From a bacterium (lineage in GTDB: Bacteria; UBA8248): 64,000 nucleotides of DNA. The stretch lies in the NCBI GenBank assembly GCA_022828125.1, contig JAJEJD010000019.1:204875-268874 (forward strand), in the 5' to 3' direction. Positions 63,275 to 64,000 of this stretch are shown piece after piece. The notes under the pieces were generated by a model. The model was not told the origin of the DNA. It did not search any database and saw only the letters and a list, made by a program, of their open reading frames with translations. Every line of letters starts with the position of its first letter. Position 1 is the stretch's first letter. The position numbers were made by a program, and so were the translations under genes.

Positions 63275-64000
63275 ATGTCCACGTATGCCGATGTGGTGGC
63301 GGAGGTTCTTCAAGACGCGGGCATCGAATTCATTTTCGGGGTTCCTGGCAGTTTAAGTTCCGTCGAACTTATTGAAGCCGCGAGAAAGCGGAACATTCGC
63401 TACATCCTTTGCAGCAACGAAAGCAGTGCGGCCGTGAAGGCGGGAACGTACGGCATCATGACAGGACGACCGGGAGTCGTGAGTACGGGTGTCGGCCCGG
63501 GGGCGGCTGCAGTCCTCCACGGCGTGGCAAACAACTATCTCGAGCGTGCCCCCTGTCTCATTTTGACAGACCGCTTTTCTGATGAGCAATTCCGCCGACA
63601 GGGCCGGCAAAGACTTGACCAGGATCGTTTGCTGCGCCCCATTACGAAAGCCACCATTCCACTAGCAAAAGATAACGCCGCGGTCGCTATCAGGCGCGCA
63701 CTGGCCTTGGCAGTAGAGGGAAGGCCGGGTCCTGTACATGTGGACCTCCCCTACGACGTCATGCTGGCGAGCGCTTCAGAAGACGATTCCCCCCCCAAGG
63801 AGACCCCTAAAAAATTTATCGGCCGCACCGGGTCGGCACACCCTGGCATCGGTGCAACTCTCAACGCAATCTCGGAGTCGAAAAACCCGATAGTGATAGC
63901 AGGACTCCAGATAAACCGCTCGGGACGAGAAACGGAAAAAGAATTTGTGTCTTTCGCCGAAAAACTCGGAGCGCCCGTTCTCGCGGCACCTTCGGCGAAA
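63275..64000 (+). CDS. Thiamine diphosphate-binding protein, partial
   Basis: The first 242 codons of a ThDP enzyme; the frame is open at the window end. F-G-V-P-G-S (~24-29), the glutamate in S-N-E-S-S-A (~51-56) that activates the cofactor, and G-P-G-A-A (~79-83) mark the PYR domain. V-H-V-D-L-P-Y-D-V (~161-169) ends it and starts the central domain. Acetolactate synthase, benzoylformate decarboxylase and oxalyl-CoA decarboxylase share it, so the specific role is open. GGAGAAACGC precedes the ATG. Confidence 0.85.
   Translation, partial: MSTYADVVAEVLQDAGIEFIFGVPGSLSSVELIEAARKRNIRYILCSNESSAAVKAGTYGIMTGRPGVVSTGVGPGAAAVLHGVANNYLERAPCLILTDRFSDEQFRRQGRQRLDQDRLLRPITKATIPLAKDNAAVAIRRALALAVEGRPGPVHVDLPYDVMLASASEDDSPPKETPKKFIGRTGSAHPGIGATLNAISESKNPIVIAGLQINRSGRETEKEFVSFAEKLGAPVLAAPSAK

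Overview
The window is a GC-rich bacterial chromosome segment with dense, short-spaced operons, Shine-Dalgarno starts and many GTG/TTG starts. A lipoprotein signal, SecG, periplasmic-type M16 peptidases and a succinate dehydrogenase point to a Gram-negative aerobic heterotroph. No rRNA or marker gene fixes the taxon. The mix of HyuA/HyuB, acetamidases, fumarase class I and glycolytic gap-pgk-tpi-secG would suit an uncultured proteobacteria-like, Nitrospinota-like or Tectomicrobia-like lineage (low confidence).

Layout. 1-7.4 kb: phosphoglucose isomerase, an MBL hydrolase, repeats, an EamA transporter and a hydantoinase/oxoprolinase pair. 7.5-11 kb: gap-pgk-tpiA-secG behind a visible promoter. 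11-15.6 kb: a family-5 solute-binding protein and two permeases, with no ATPase genes; one permease carries a large membrane insertion. 15.7 kb: tRNA-Leu(GAG), followed by an AT-rich island (15.8-19.8 kb) with a two-gene cassette: a 922-residue protein kinase with an unusual insertion and a 257-residue partner. 19.9-22 kb: a zinc ribbon gene and an AT-rich zincin-like gene lying between duplicated fragments of def and of a ribbon-helix-helix gene. 22-25 kb: beta-trefoil protein, def, HAD, SDR. 25-26.4 kb: methyltransferase set among palindromic repeats. 26.5-32 kb: sdhA, a small membrane anchor, sdhB, both fumarase subunits and a 2-hydroxyacid dehydrogenase. 32-37 kb: M16 peptidase pair, RidA, VanZ, YqeY, cupin, gamma-glutamylcyclotransferase-like. 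37-43 kb: repeats, coiled-coil membrane proteins, leuCD, a MazEF-type toxin-antitoxin pair. 45-50 kb: sulfite reduction and siroheme genes behind a promoter with an operator-like palindrome. 50-52 kb: EamA, STAS, GPP34. 52-58.5 kb: catabolic cluster with three tandem acetamidases, and Sir2. 58.7 kb to the end: TSP3-repeat lipoprotein, ilvD, a tyrosine-phosphatase-like protein with SirB1, and a partial ThDP enzyme.

The most striking result is a set of in-frame TGA codons that look like selenocysteine. A DsbA/FrnE-like protein (44353-45012) has TGA exactly where the catalytic cysteine of its CP motif belongs. A tyrosine-phosphatase-like protein (61839-62303) has TGA in place of the catalytic cysteine of the HCx5R P-loop. 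A 46-codon ORF (43826-43966), in the same operon as the DsbA-like gene, has a C-P-T-TGA motif. In each case a hairpin can be drawn whose apical loop starts 18-21 nt after the TGA, where bacterial SECIS elements lie. The phosphatase and the three-gene operon (DsbA-U, DUF971, CxxU) may represent an undescribed seleno-redox or signalling use. No Sec machinery gene lies in the window, so this rests on the pattern alone.
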